Assembly (NCBI GenBank): GCA_029959555.1
Contig: JASCPI010000008.1
Span: forward strand, 1 to 64,000
From: Lysobacteraceae bacterium PS02065
GTDB lineage: Bacteria > Pseudomonadota > Gammaproteobacteria > Xanthomonadales > Rhodanobacteraceae
Reading direction: 5' to 3'
DNA: 64,000 nt
The position numbers and the translations under genes are program-made. Under the pieces are notes generated by a model. The model was not told the origin of the DNA, searched no databases, and saw nothing but the letters and a program-made list of their open reading frames with translations. Below are positions 44,874-53,178 of the stretch, in pieces (positions within the stretch are counted from its first letter, which is position 1; each line of letters begins with the position of its first letter).

Positions 44874-47303
44874 ATGCGTCTTGCCCACTGGTTCGCCGAT
44901 CTGCAGCGTGCCGCGCGCACGTTGCGCCGTACGCCGGGTTTCGTCGGCATGGCGGTCGGCATGCTCGGCCTCGCCATCGGCGTGACGGCGGGCATGTTCA
45001 GCGTGGTCAACACGGTGCTGCTGGATCGCCTGCCCTACGCGAACCCCGATCGCCTGGTCTTCATCTCGGCCAGCGCGCCGGGTTCGGACATGCCGGCCGA
45101 ATTCCAGGTGTCGCCGGAGCTGTTCCTGCAGTACCGCGAGCAGTCGCGCCTGCTCGAGGACAGCGCCACGAGCGCCTCGGGCACCTCCACACTGCGCGTC
45201 GGCGATCGCGTCGAGCGCGTGCGCATGGGCTGGCCGACCAACTCGCTTTTCTCGACGCTCGGCGCGGTGCCGGTGCTCGGCCGCCTGCCGCTCGACAGCG
45301 ACGAGGACAACGCCGTGGTGATCAGCTACGGCCTCTGGAACGACTGGTTCGGACGCGATCCGAACGTGGTCGGCGCGCGCTACTTCGTATCGGATAAAGA
45401 CCGCACCATCGTCGGCGTGATGGGGGCGGACTTCCGCTACCCGTACGCCGACGTGAGGCTGTGGGTGTCGGGCACGATGAAGGCCTCCGACATCAAGGAA
45501 ACCGGCGATTTCGATTACGACATGGTCGGCCGCATGGTGCCCGGCGCGACGCACCAGGCGCTCGCCGAGGAACTGACCACACTGGCCCGGCGCGTGCCCG
45601 AGCGCTTCGGTGGCACGCCCTCCTACCTGCGCACCATCGAGCAGCACCGCGCCGTGGTGCGCTCGCTCGAAGACCGACTGCTCGGCGCCTACGCACGCCC
45701 GCTGTGGGTGCTGCTCGGCGCGAGCGTGATCGTGCTGCTGATCGCCTGCGCCAACGTCGCCAACCTGTTCCTCGTGCGCAGCGAAGGGCGTCGCCGCGAG
45801 CTCGCGGTGCGCAACGCGCTCGGCGCCTCGCGCGGTGCGCTGCTGCGGCTGCAACTGGCCGAGGCCACGCTGATCGCGCTGCTGGCCGGCGGCGTCGCGA
45901 TCGTGCTCGCCGCGTTCACGCTGCCGCTGTTCCTGCAGGCCGCGCCGCGCGGTATCCCTCGACTCGATGCGGTCGGCGTCGATGCGTCGATGATCGTGTT
46001 CACGGCCTTCGCTGCCGCGGTGTCGGCACTGGTCTGCGGCGGCCTCGCCGCGCTGCGCGATGCGACGCCCGACATGTCGCGCCTGCGCGAAGGCGGACGC
46101 GGCTCGACCGCCGCGCAGCACTGGCTGCGCAATGCCCTCGTCGCCGGGCAGACCGCGCTCGCGCTGGTGCTGCTGATCGGCTCCGCGCTGCTGCTGCGCA
46201 GCGTCTGGGAGCTGCGCCAGGTCAAGACCGGCTACGACACGCGCGACATCCTGAGTTTCCAGATCGCCCCGGACCGGCCCGAGCTCAACAGCCCGCTGAC
46301 CTACGCGCACTTCAACCTCGCCTTCCTCGAGCGACTGGCGGCTCTGCCGAGCGTGCAATCGGTCGGCCTGATCGAGAACGTGCCGATCGACGAAGGCACC
46401 GCCACGCTCAAGATCCGCACCGAGGCCGGCGCCGCCGATACCGGCGAAGGCATCCCGCTGCATGCCACCTACAGCGCCGGCGATTACTTCAAGACCATGG
46501 GCATCGCCCTGCTCGGCGGCCGCCCGTTCACCACCGACGACCAGATCGGCGCACGCGGCAACGTCATCGTGAGCCGCTCCGCCGCGGAGCTGCTGTGGCC
46601 CGGCAAGGATGCCGTCGGCCAGCGTCTGCAACGCGCCGGCAGGACGAGCTGGGAAACCGTCGTCGGCGTGGTCGACGACGTGCTGCAGGATGGCCTGCAA
46701 GGCAAGCCCGAAGCGCTCGTCTACTTCCCGATGGTCGGCCCCGCGGCCGACTTCAAGCGCCAGGTGTCGTCGCCCGGCTATGTCGTGCGCACCACGCGCG
46801 CCGACACGATCGCGCCGCAGATCCGCGCACTGGTCAAGGAGATCGCTCCCGAGGCACCGATGTACCGCGTCAACACGATGGAAGCGCTGGTCGAGCGCTC
46901 GATGACGCAACTCAACTTCACCCTTCTCACGCTCGGCATCACCGCCCTGCTCGCCCTCGTGCTGGGCGCGGTCGGCCTGTACGCCGTGCTCTCGTACATC
47001 GTCGCCGAACGCCGCCGCGAGATCGGCGTGCGCATGGCCCTCGGCGCCAACGCGATGCGCGTGCGCGCGATGGTCGTCGCGCAAGGCGCCCGCGTGGTCG
47101 GCGTCGGCCTCGTCATGGGCCTGCTCGTCGCCTTCGCCACGACGCGCGCGCTCGGCAGCCTGCTCTACGGCGTACAGGCCACCGACGCCGCGACCTTCAT
47201 CATCGTACCGCTGCTCATGGCGATGGTCGGCGTGCTCGCGAGCTACCTGCCCGCAAGGCGCGCATCGAACCTCGATCCGATGGAGGCGTTGCGGCGGGAG
47301 TGA
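44874..47303 (+). CDS. ADOP-type ABC permease (MacB/FtsX fold)
   Basis: 809 aa from the ATG at 44874 (GAGGA upstream; in-frame ATGs exist at 44796 and 44835). N-terminal helix with LRRTPGFVGMAVGMLGLAIG, then a MacB-like periplasmic core domain, then four-helix FtsX blocks; a second core domain and FtsX block repeat (AERRREIGVRMALGA near the end; LDPMEALRRE as C terminus). Duplicated permeases of this type are called ADOP (acidobacterial duplicated orphan permease). No ATPase gene is adjacent, so it is an orphan. Probable mechanotransmission or efflux role in the inner membrane. Confidence 0.9.
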   Translation: MRLAHWFADLQRAARTLRRTPGFVGMAVGMLGLAIGVTAGMFSVVNTVLLDRLPYANPDRLVFISASAPGSDMPAEFQVSPELFLQYREQSRLLEDSATSASGTSTLRVGDRVERVRMGWPTNSLFSTLGAVPVLGRLPLDSDEDNAVVISYGLWNDWFGRDPNVVGARYFVSDKDRTIVGVMGADFRYPYADVRLWVSGTMKASDIKETGDFDYDMVGRMVPGATHQALAEELTTLARRVPERFGGTPSYLRTIEQHRAVVRSLEDRLLGAYARPLWVLLGASVIVLLIACANVANLFLVRSEGRRRELAVRNALGASRGALLRLQLAEATLIALLAGGVAIVLAAFTLPLFLQAAPRGIPRLDAVGVDASMIVFTAFAAAVSALVCGGLAALRDATPDMSRLREGGRGSTAAQHWLRNALVAGQTALALVLLIGSALLLRSVWELRQVKTGYDTRDILSFQIAPDRPELNSPLTYAHFNLAFLERLAALPSVQSVGLIENVPIDEGTATLKIRTEAGAADTGEGIPLHATYSAGDYFKTMGIALLGGRPFTTDDQIGARGNVIVSRSAAELLWPGKDAVGQRLQRAGRTSWETVVGVVDDVLQDGLQGKPEALVYFPMVGPAADFKRQVSSPGYVVRTTRADTIAPQIRALVKEIAPEAPMYRVNTMEALVERSMTQLNFTLLTLGITALLALVLGAVGLYAVLSYIVAERRREIGVRMALGANAMRVRAMVVAQGARVVGVGLVMGLLVAFATTRALGSLLYGVQATDAATFIIVPLLMAMVGVLASYLPARRASNLDPMEALRRE

Positions 47304-47481
47304 TTGCGCGGCGGATCGGTGTGGGAGGCCGCAATGACGCGGCTTCCGGATGCCGGAGCTGGATGCGCGGATCGCTCACGTGATGCGTTGCCGTGATGCT
47401 ACGGAGCGACACGACGGCGACACCGCACATGGCCGGTGGCGCGCTTTCCCGCAGTGACGCGATCTCCGCGATAAGCCGCGC

Positions 47482-48357
47482 TCAGCGATAGAGCGCGGCG
47501 TAACCCTCGGCATCGACCGCGCTCAGGCCCAGCGTGTGGAACTGCTCCCACATTCCGCGCCAGCGCTCGGCATCGCGCTCCACGGGGCAGACGAGACGCG
47601 GGCAGGTGTCGGCGAGGATCGCGTCCATGAGCGCGCTCGGCTCGGTGCCGCTGTAGCGGTACCAGAGCGCTGCCGCCTGGGTCGGATCGTCGCGGCAAAG
47701 CTGCGCACCCTGCCCAATCAGCCGCGTGACCGTCGCGACGACGTCCGCGTGCTCGGTCAGGAAACGCTCCGAGGTGAACAGCTCCAGCGCCGAGAAGTTA
47801 TGCAGCCCGACCTCGGTGCTCGTAATGAAGTGTGTGTCCATGCCCTCGAGCCGCGCCTCGACGCCCTCGAAGTTGGCGAAGCACAGCCACGCGCCGTCGA
47901 AACCGGCCCGCAGGTTGGCCAGATGCTCGAAACCCGCACCTTCGATCTGCACCTGCTCCGGCGAGAACGCCGCGCCACGCTGCGCACACCAGCGCGCCAG
48001 GATCTCGCGCGCGATCGTGTCGGTCACGCCACCCGCCACCGGCGACGCGAGCCGCACCGTGCCGCCCGCGAGCAGACGCTCGCCCGCCGCACGCTGCAGC
48101 AGGATCCCGCCATCGGTCTCAAAGAAGCAGCCCAGCGCCTTCAGCCCCGGACGATGCGCATCGATCATGTGCAACGGCTCGTTGCACGCGAACGCGATAT
48201 CGCCGCTCACCGTCGCCGCGAGACCATCGTAGTGGTCATCCGGCACCAGCAACTCGAGCTCGAGGCCCGCATCGCGGAACCAGCCGAGTTCGATGCCGGC
48301 GATCAGCGGCAGGTGGTCTGGGTTGAGGAACCATTCGAGGGAGACATGAAGATTCAT
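47482..48357 (-). CDS. THI5/NMT1-like substrate-binding protein without signal peptide
   Basis: 291 aa from the ATG at 48357, giving MNLHVSLEWFLNPDHLPLI, which is the normal start of this cytoplasmic subgroup. Type II periplasmic-binding fold (SsuA/THI5-like): AGIELGWFRDAGLELEL, then ACNEPLHMIDAHRPGLKALG, and CFFETDGG. No signal peptide and no ABC permease or ATPase next to it. The gene begins 14 bases beyond the stop of the low-GC ORF, exactly where base composition jumps back to high GC. Confidence 0.82.
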   Translation of the reverse strand: MNLHVSLEWFLNPDHLPLIAGIELGWFRDAGLELELLVPDDHYDGLAATVSGDIAFACNEPLHMIDAHRPGLKALGCFFETDGGILLQRAAGERLLAGGTVRLASPVAGGVTDTIAREILARWCAQRGAAFSPEQVQIEGAGFEHLANLRAGFDGAWLCFANFEGVEARLEGMDTHFITSTEVGLHNFSALELFTSERFLTEHADVVATVTRLIGQGAQLCRDDPTQAAALWYRYSGTEPSALMDAILADTCPRLVCPVERDAERWRGMWEQFHTLGLSAVDAEGYAALYR

Positions 48358-48371
48358 TATAATAACGTCAA

Positions 48372-48956
48372 CTAATCTTGCCACATAGAAATATGAGCCC
48401 GCGAAGGAGATCGTGAATAGAAATTGCTATTATTAGACCACCTTAGCGAACTGTAACCAGAATTCAGTCTATGCCCAACCCATCTAGAATCAATTAAAGG
48501 TGACTCATTTGGGAAATTAAGAAGCAAAAGTCGACCCATGTAACTCACCCAATCACCTCTCGCCATTAACTCACTCGAATATGCATGAAAACTTCTTCCG
48601 CTGTCGAAAATTACAAAGCTCTTCGCAAGCTTCCTTCCAATAATATCGTAAAATCTTGAGTCGCGGAAAAACGAGGACTGCCTACCCACAAAATCAATCA
48701 TCGGTATATGAGAAGCGCGCCCACGTTTATTAATCACAAGAGAATCAATAGCTAACTCCCATGATTCAGGCAGACAGCTTATCATCGACTCTAGCCAGTC
48801 ATCGTTAACATCGAGTATTGGGACTTTAATAATCTTGCGCTCGTCCATGACTGATTGGGGTCTATACTTATACATAGAAAACTGAAGAATGAGATCATCC
48901 CTCCCGTCGTAGACGAGAGACTTCACAAACTCAATAGGATGACCGCTCCAGCTCAT
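48372..48956 (-). CDS. uncharacterised protein with primase-like (AEP) motifs, coupled to dGTPase
   Basis: 194 aa, no signal or membrane segment. ATG overlaps the dGTPase stop (ATGA), so translation is coupled. Three short motifs occur in the order and rough spacing of archaeo-eukaryotic primase (AEP) folds: a hydrophobic strand ending in Asp (HIPMID, D88), SGRSFH at 119-124 (AEP motif II is SGxGxH), and PLIDSRW (D156) followed by RLNSGYSSLRWSNN. Motif I has only one Asp instead of DhD, so catalysis is doubtful. Tryptophan- and serine-rich C terminus. Could be a nucleic-acid or nucleotide sensor working with the dGTPase. Family assignment is an inference. Confidence 0.72.
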   Translation of the reverse strand: MSWSGHPIEFVKSLVYDGRDDLILQFSMYKYRPQSVMDERKIIKVPILDVNDDWLESMISCLPESWELAIDSLVINKRGRASHIPMIDFVGRQSSFFRDSRFYDIIGRKLAKSFVIFDSGRSFHAYSSELMARGDWVSYMGRLLLLNFPNESPLIDSRWVGHRLNSGYSSLRWSNNSNFYSRSPSRAHISMWQD

Positions 48957-50377
48957 TTAACCCCCGTCAAAATCTGATAAGTCTGCAAAGCAAAGACATC
49001 AGTCATTCCGGATACGAAGTCTATCACGAGCCTCACACGATGACACCACGAAACTTCTTCAGATGAAATCGATTCGCATGATCGCCTGTATGCAGCCAAA
49101 TACTTTGGCGGTAGCAATGAGTAAAGGCGCTGAGCCCCAATCAATGATGAAGTTACACGCGATCCCCCGAGACGATCAAAATCGGAGGAGGAGAGATCTA
49201 TAAGATCCTCATACTTATTCAATATTCCGAGTATAGCAGCATAACCAGTCAACTCAAGTTCAACTGAAGCCCTACGTCCATATAGTTTCGTTCCCACCGT
49301 TCTTCGTATAGCACTTAACAGTATGTAGTGGTCGCTGCTGGCGTCAAGTAGATTCGTTGCCTTACCTTCAAATATTTCCGAATGCTTCTGCACGTAGGCC
49401 TCAGCAGCCTCGTCCACAAGAGCTCGAACAAGCATCGTTCTAAGGAATACGGTTCTTTCCACAGATTGCGCTTTTTCATTAGCTCTATTAATCGATTCAT
49501 CAAGTAGCGCCGTGCTCTTACCCTCACTAACAAGCAAGTTATGCACAGCGCCATAAAAATCATCATGCGTTGTGTAACATTTCTCTATACCATCCTCGAT
49601 GTCGCTAAGACAATAAGATATGTCGTCAGCTGCCTCCATCAAAAATGCGAGTGGGAAGCGAGCCCGCTCAGCCAGTCCGAATTTATCGCGCACCCAGGCC
49701 CAAGATCCCATCTCTGATGAGAAAATTCCAGCCTTCTTGAGGATAGGATTATCTTTGTCCATACCTCCCGCACCGCAAGGATACTTAACAAGTGACGCAA
49801 GTTGCGCCGCTGTTAAGTTCATACCGTAGCCATCGACGCCAGCCAAACTGCATACAATACGAAAGCCCTGAGGATTACCATCAAATACCGTAAAATCTTT
49901 TGTTGAATCGTCATGCATTATAACCTTAGGATCAAAGCCAGACTGACAGTTCTTAAGCTTCTTACTTACAAAGGAATCGGCCCACTTGGCGATTGCTGCC
50001 TCGCCAAAGTGACCAAAAGGAGGATTTCCTATGTCATGAGCTAAGCACGCAGTATCTACGACGTTCGCCAAAGCAAGCCTTTCATCAGGACCGAGCTTAT
50101 ATTTCGTTAGAAATTTCTTCTTATCGATCTTTTCTACCACACTTGTTGCTATGTATCTTCCAACATGAGCCACCTCCAGTGAATGCGTCAGTCTAGATCT
50201 AACAGCTGCATTCTCCTCCAAAGGAAAAACTTGCGTCTTTCTTTGCAATCTTCGAAAAGCAGCAGAGTAAAGAATTCTTGACCGATCACTCTCATACTCT
50301 TCAACCATGCTTCGAGGGCCACGCGAGCTTACCCGCTGGCGAACTGGCGCAAGCAAATCTTTATAGTTCTCTCGCAC
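48953..50377 (-). CDS. dgt: deoxyguanosinetriphosphate triphosphohydrolase (HD domain)
   Basis: 474 aa from a GTG at 50377 with GAGG upstream. dGTPase family: RSRLTHSLEVAHVGR (metal His65), LAHDIGNPPFGHFGE (H114-D115) and MEAADDISYCLSDIEDG (Asp251/252), plus the N-terminal RRLQRKTQVFP. The enzyme hydrolyses dNTPs, mainly dGTP, to the nucleoside and triphosphate in the cytoplasm. Its low GC and its unlinked, two-gene setting differ from a housekeeping dgt and match dGTPases shown to protect bacteria from phages by draining dNTPs. First gene of the island operon. Confidence 0.93.
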   Translation of the reverse strand: MRENYKDLLAPVRQRVSSRGPRSMVEEYESDRSRILYSAAFRRLQRKTQVFPLEENAAVRSRLTHSLEVAHVGRYIATSVVEKIDKKKFLTKYKLGPDERLALANVVDTACLAHDIGNPPFGHFGEAAIAKWADSFVSKKLKNCQSGFDPKVIMHDDSTKDFTVFDGNPQGFRIVCSLAGVDGYGMNLTAAQLASLVKYPCGAGGMDKDNPILKKAGIFSSEMGSWAWVRDKFGLAERARFPLAFLMEAADDISYCLSDIEDGIEKCYTTHDDFYGAVHNLLVSEGKSTALLDESINRANEKAQSVERTVFLRTMLVRALVDEAAEAYVQKHSEIFEGKATNLLDASSDHYILLSAIRRTVGTKLYGRRASVELELTGYAAILGILNKYEDLIDLSSSDFDRLGGSRVTSSLIGAQRLYSLLPPKYLAAYRRSCESISSEEVSWCHRVRLVIDFVSGMTDVFALQTYQILTGVK

Positions 50378-50497
50378 AGAAAAACCTCACATTAATTAAT
50401 AATTTAGCTGTAAATTTGAAAACTAAAGTTAATTATGTTTCTACCAAGCCCCTCATATCGCGGATAATTTTTAGGTGCAACCATGCTGCCGCTCGCC

Positions 50498-51133
50498 TTA
50501 TCGCTTCTGCATTGCCTTGAAGGTGTCGCGCGTCTCCGCGTCAACCACGTCGACCTGGCGCTTGCGCTGCAACATCGCCCTCTGCCCTTCCGGCAACTGG
50601 CAGTTGCGCGACAGCGTCATCGCCTCGTCGCCGTTGCGCGCGGTCGCGTCCTGCAGGTTGACGACGACGGCGAGCGTGTCGCCGAGTGGTTCGAGCGTCA
50701 CGCAGACCTCGTCGATCATGTCCATCGTGCGATGGCGCTGGCCGTCGACCATGACGATGAGGTTGTCGCGATCGAGCCAGACCACGGATTTCACGCCGGC
50801 CAGCGGACGCACGGCGGCGCGTGCGGCTTCGCGATGGATCGGCCGTGTGGCATCGGGCAATCGCGCCGAACGGCGCATGTCCTCGGCGACGGCGCGGGCG
50901 TGGCCTTCGACGGCCTTCTGGTCGCCGAGCACGGCCGACACACGTGCGCCGACGATATGCGCGGCGGTCTTGGTCGGATCGAGCGGCTGCCCGGCCTGCT
51001 GCGGTTTGCGTGGCGGCGGTGCGCGCTCTTCATCCGCCTGGCGCGCGCAGGCGCCGAGCATCGAAGCCGCCAAGCCGAGGCCAAGCCATGAAGCACGCGC
51101 ACGATGCGCGTGGAGTCCCTTCCCCATCTCCAC
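50498..51133 (-). CDS. lipoprotein of unknown function
   Basis: 211 aa (starts at 51133 or 51127). Signal peptide ending in the lipobox MLGAC. After a short proline-rich spacer a single domain of about 150 residues follows, with a strand SVVWLDRDNLIVMVDGQ and a DEVCVTLEPLGDTLAVVVNLQD strand pair; two cysteines remain (EVC and NCQ), probably paired. Unknown family. Its stop lies at the right edge of the low-GC island. Confidence 0.72.
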   Translation of the reverse strand: MEMGKGLHAHRARASWLGLGLAASMLGACARQADEERAPPPRKPQQAGQPLDPTKTAAHIVGARVSAVLGDQKAVEGHARAVAEDMRRSARLPDATRPIHREAARAAVRPLAGVKSVVWLDRDNLIVMVDGQRHRTMDMIDEVCVTLEPLGDTLAVVVNLQDATARNGDEAMTLSRNCQLPEGQRAMLQRKRQVDVVDAETRDTFKAMQKR

Positions 51134-51297
51134 CCCCTGTGGTGTCGATGGGTCGAGTTCACTACGGAACGGGCGCGTACGGCAAGTGGCGGTGCGGCAA
51201 TGTGGTCGCCGCCAGAGCCGCGTCGTGCCGACACGGGCTGATGTACTTCCCGGATTCCCGACGTCAGCTGACCTGGCGACGCTTCACGGCGCTGATG

Positions 51298-51331
51298 TGC
51301 TTGAGGGGATTCCGGCTTTCGCCGGAATGAC
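51298..51331. repeat. repeat family C, copy 3
   Basis: Single copy, CTTGAGGGGATTCCGGC and CTTTCGCCGGAATGAC, palindromic core CCGGC-TTTC-GCCGG, in the 280-base gap between the lipoprotein and the Ig-like protein genes. Twenty-four bases further on is a half copy of family B. Confidence 0.8.
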
Positions 51332-51355
51332 GAGAACGTTTGGCGACGCGCTGCA

Positions 51356-51387
51356 CGGCGGAATCGCCTGCGGCGGTTCCGCCCTAC
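51356..51387. repeat. repeat family B, half copy
   Basis: CGGCGGAATCGCC and GCGGTTCCGCCCTAC, the left half of the family B element without its right arm. It ends 26 bases before the stop of the minus-strand Ig-like protein gene. Confidence 0.75.
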
Positions 51388-51413
51388 TCGTTCAACGTAC
51401 CCGGCTGTCTCTC

Positions 51414-52685
51414 TTACGGCTGCACCGTCACCTCGAACCCGTGCGCGAACAGCGCGAGCTGCACGCGTGTGACCACCTGCGTCGCGGCGTTGTAATTGGC
51501 GTTGCCGGCCTGGTTCGCGGCGAGCGTGCAGGTGCCGAAGGCGACCATGGTCACGGTGGTGCCGTTGACGGTGCAGACGGCCGGATCGAGTGAGGAATAG
51601 ACGATGGCTTGGCCCGCATTCGGCGTCGCGCTGGTGGCGATCGGCGCGATCGCGAACGTGCCGCCGGGCACGAGCGTGCGACTGCCGACCGCCTGCGCGG
51701 GGAACGTCAGCGTCTGGCTCGCGCGAGCGATGTTGAACGATTGCGTGCGCTGCGCCGCGGCGGCCCACGAGGCGTTGCCGGCCTGGTTGGCCGTGAGCGT
51801 GCAGGTGCCGGCCGCGACGACGGCGACGTTGCTTGCGCTGACCGTGCACACCGTCGGCGTGGTCGAGCCGTAGGTGATCGGCAGGTTGGAATTGCTCGTG
51901 GCGGGCGGGTTGATCGGGAAACCGTAGCCGGGGCCGTAGATGCGCGCGGGTTGCGCCGGGAAGGTGATGGTCTGGGTGCCTTGCGTGGCGTCGCCCTGCA
52001 GGGTCAGGAAGAAGGACGGCCCATATTCCGCCGGTACCTGGACGGGCACCACCTGCCGTTGCCCGGTGCCGATCTCCACGGGCGAGTACGTGTAGATCAA
52101 CGAACACGCCGCGCCCGAGGCGAGCACGAACGGCGGCGTGGCGCAGGTGCCGCCGACGCGTGCGAAAGGCGAGTTCGCGGTCGCGATCGACGTCACCCGG
52201 ACCGGGCCGCTGCCGATGCTGGCGAGTTGCACAGTGCGCTCGGCGCTGGTGGCACCGACCGGCGTCGTCGGGAACGAGACCGCCGTCGACGGCACGATGT
52301 CGAGCAGGCCGCGCACGCCCGTGCCGGTCAGGTGCACCTGCCCCACGCTCTGGCCACTCGACAACATCGTCATGGTGTCGCTGTAGGGCTGCTCGCGCGT
52401 CGGCATGAAGAGGACTTCGACCGTGCACGTGCCTTGCGGGGCGACCGGGAAGAACCTGCTGCAGTTGCCGCCGACAACCACGAATTCCTGATTGATGGAG
52501 GTGCGGTCGTCCACCGTTACGGGCTGGCTGCCGGTGTTGCGCCACGCGATCACCCTGTGGACCTGGGTGTGGACCTGCACGCCACCGAAAGCCACGGGCG
52601 ACGGCTCCGCGACGAGCTGCGCACGGACACTCGCGGCGCTGCACAGCAGCAGCACGCCGATCAGCGGACGGACGAAGACGTGCAT
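51414..52685 (-). CDS. secreted choice-of-anchor/Ig-like protein, tandem copy 1
   Basis: 423 aa from the ATG at 52685 (AGGAGCTTCCGC before it). Signal peptide residues 1-22. Two choice-of-anchor D-type Ig-like domains (residues 25-230; AFGGVQVHTQVHRVIAWRNTG) precede two MBG-like domains with the landmark phrases QTITFPAQ, YGPGYGF, VCTV, VVAAGTCTLTANQAGNASW. Ends LALFAHGFE plus five residues, the GFE tag. Very similar to the next gene upstream, from which it was duplicated. Possibly a surface or extracellular binding protein. Confidence 0.85.
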   Translation of the reverse strand: MHVFVRPLIGVLLLCSAASVRAQLVAEPSPVAFGGVQVHTQVHRVIAWRNTGSQPVTVDDRTSINQEFVVVGGNCSRFFPVAPQGTCTVEVLFMPTREQPYSDTMTMLSSGQSVGQVHLTGTGVRGLLDIVPSTAVSFPTTPVGATSAERTVQLASIGSGPVRVTSIATANSPFARVGGTCATPPFVLASGAACSLIYTYSPVEIGTGQRQVVPVQVPAEYGPSFFLTLQGDATQGTQTITFPAQPARIYGPGYGFPINPPATSNSNLPITYGSTTPTVCTVSASNVAVVAAGTCTLTANQAGNASWAAAAQRTQSFNIARASQTLTFPAQAVGSRTLVPGGTFAIAPIATSATPNAGQAIVYSSLDPAVCTVNGTTVTMVAFGTCTLAANQAGNANYNAATQVVTRVQLALFAHGFEVTVQP

Positions 52686-52761
52686 GCGGAAGCTCCTTGG
52701 ATGACGTGACCGATCGGAACGCGCGGGCGTCCGCCAATACCGGCGGGACAGCCCCTCATGC

Positions 52762-53105
52762 GCTTGAACGACGGAAGGGGCACGGGACTGCCATCGGGTT
52801 TCGGCGGGATGGCGAAGGCGGCGTGTGCGCAATCGCTCCGGGGATTTCGGAGGGGGGCGTCGGCATGCGATCCATGTCGGCAGCCCCTTGCGACGACGGA
52901 TTCACCCAGCGTGACGCCGATCCTCACGACACGTCGCCCCGGCCCAGGCCGGGGCCAGCGCCTTTCTGGGTGATGCGTGGCCATGCCCGCTTGCCGAGAT
53001 GCCGCTTACGCGGCCCAACCCAGCACACATCGCCCTCGCCGTCGCATCGAAGGCACGGGGCCCCGGCCTGCGCCGGGGCGACGAGCGTTCCATGTTGTTG
53101 TGAAG
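52762..53105. repeat. duplicated upstream block with family E inverted pair (copy 1)
   Basis: Block of about 340 bases repeated at 54510-54850. It contains GGACTGCCATCGGGTTTCGG, CAATCGCTCCGGGGATTTCGG and the two family E units: CGTCGCCCCGGCCCAGGCC (52932-52956) and the inverted GGCCCCGGCCTGCGCCGGGG (53059-53083). The two E units face each other over about 100 bases. The rest of the gap holds nothing else. Confidence 0.8.
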
Positions 53106-53178
53106 CGCTCCGGCGAGCGCCGGGAGCGGCTGAGCCTGAAAGCATGACGACGTCCCGCCGGGATCGAGTAGCCGCGTA

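Larger units (their letters stand above)
48358..50497 (-). other. low-GC island with a two-gene dGTPase module
   Basis: Base composition drops abruptly: hand counts of two 60-base lines (48421 and 49201) give 24 and 21 G+C, about 35-40%, against about 68% outside. The island contains only the two overlapping minus-strand genes and an AT-rich leader (50378-50497, with ATTAATTAATAATTT). I found no integrase, transposase, tRNA or clear direct repeats at its edges. Codon usage also differs from the neighbours. Recent horizontal acquisition is the simplest reading. Confidence 0.85.

Noticed and set aside
44859-47084. A 741-codon minus-strand frame opposite the ABC permease
   Set aside because: His/Arg/Ala-rich shadow; the FtsX-fold permease on the plus strand is certain.
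48358-50497. Prophage or integrative element
   Set aside because: No integrase, attachment repeats, tRNA or structural phage genes were found; only two genes of foreign composition are present.
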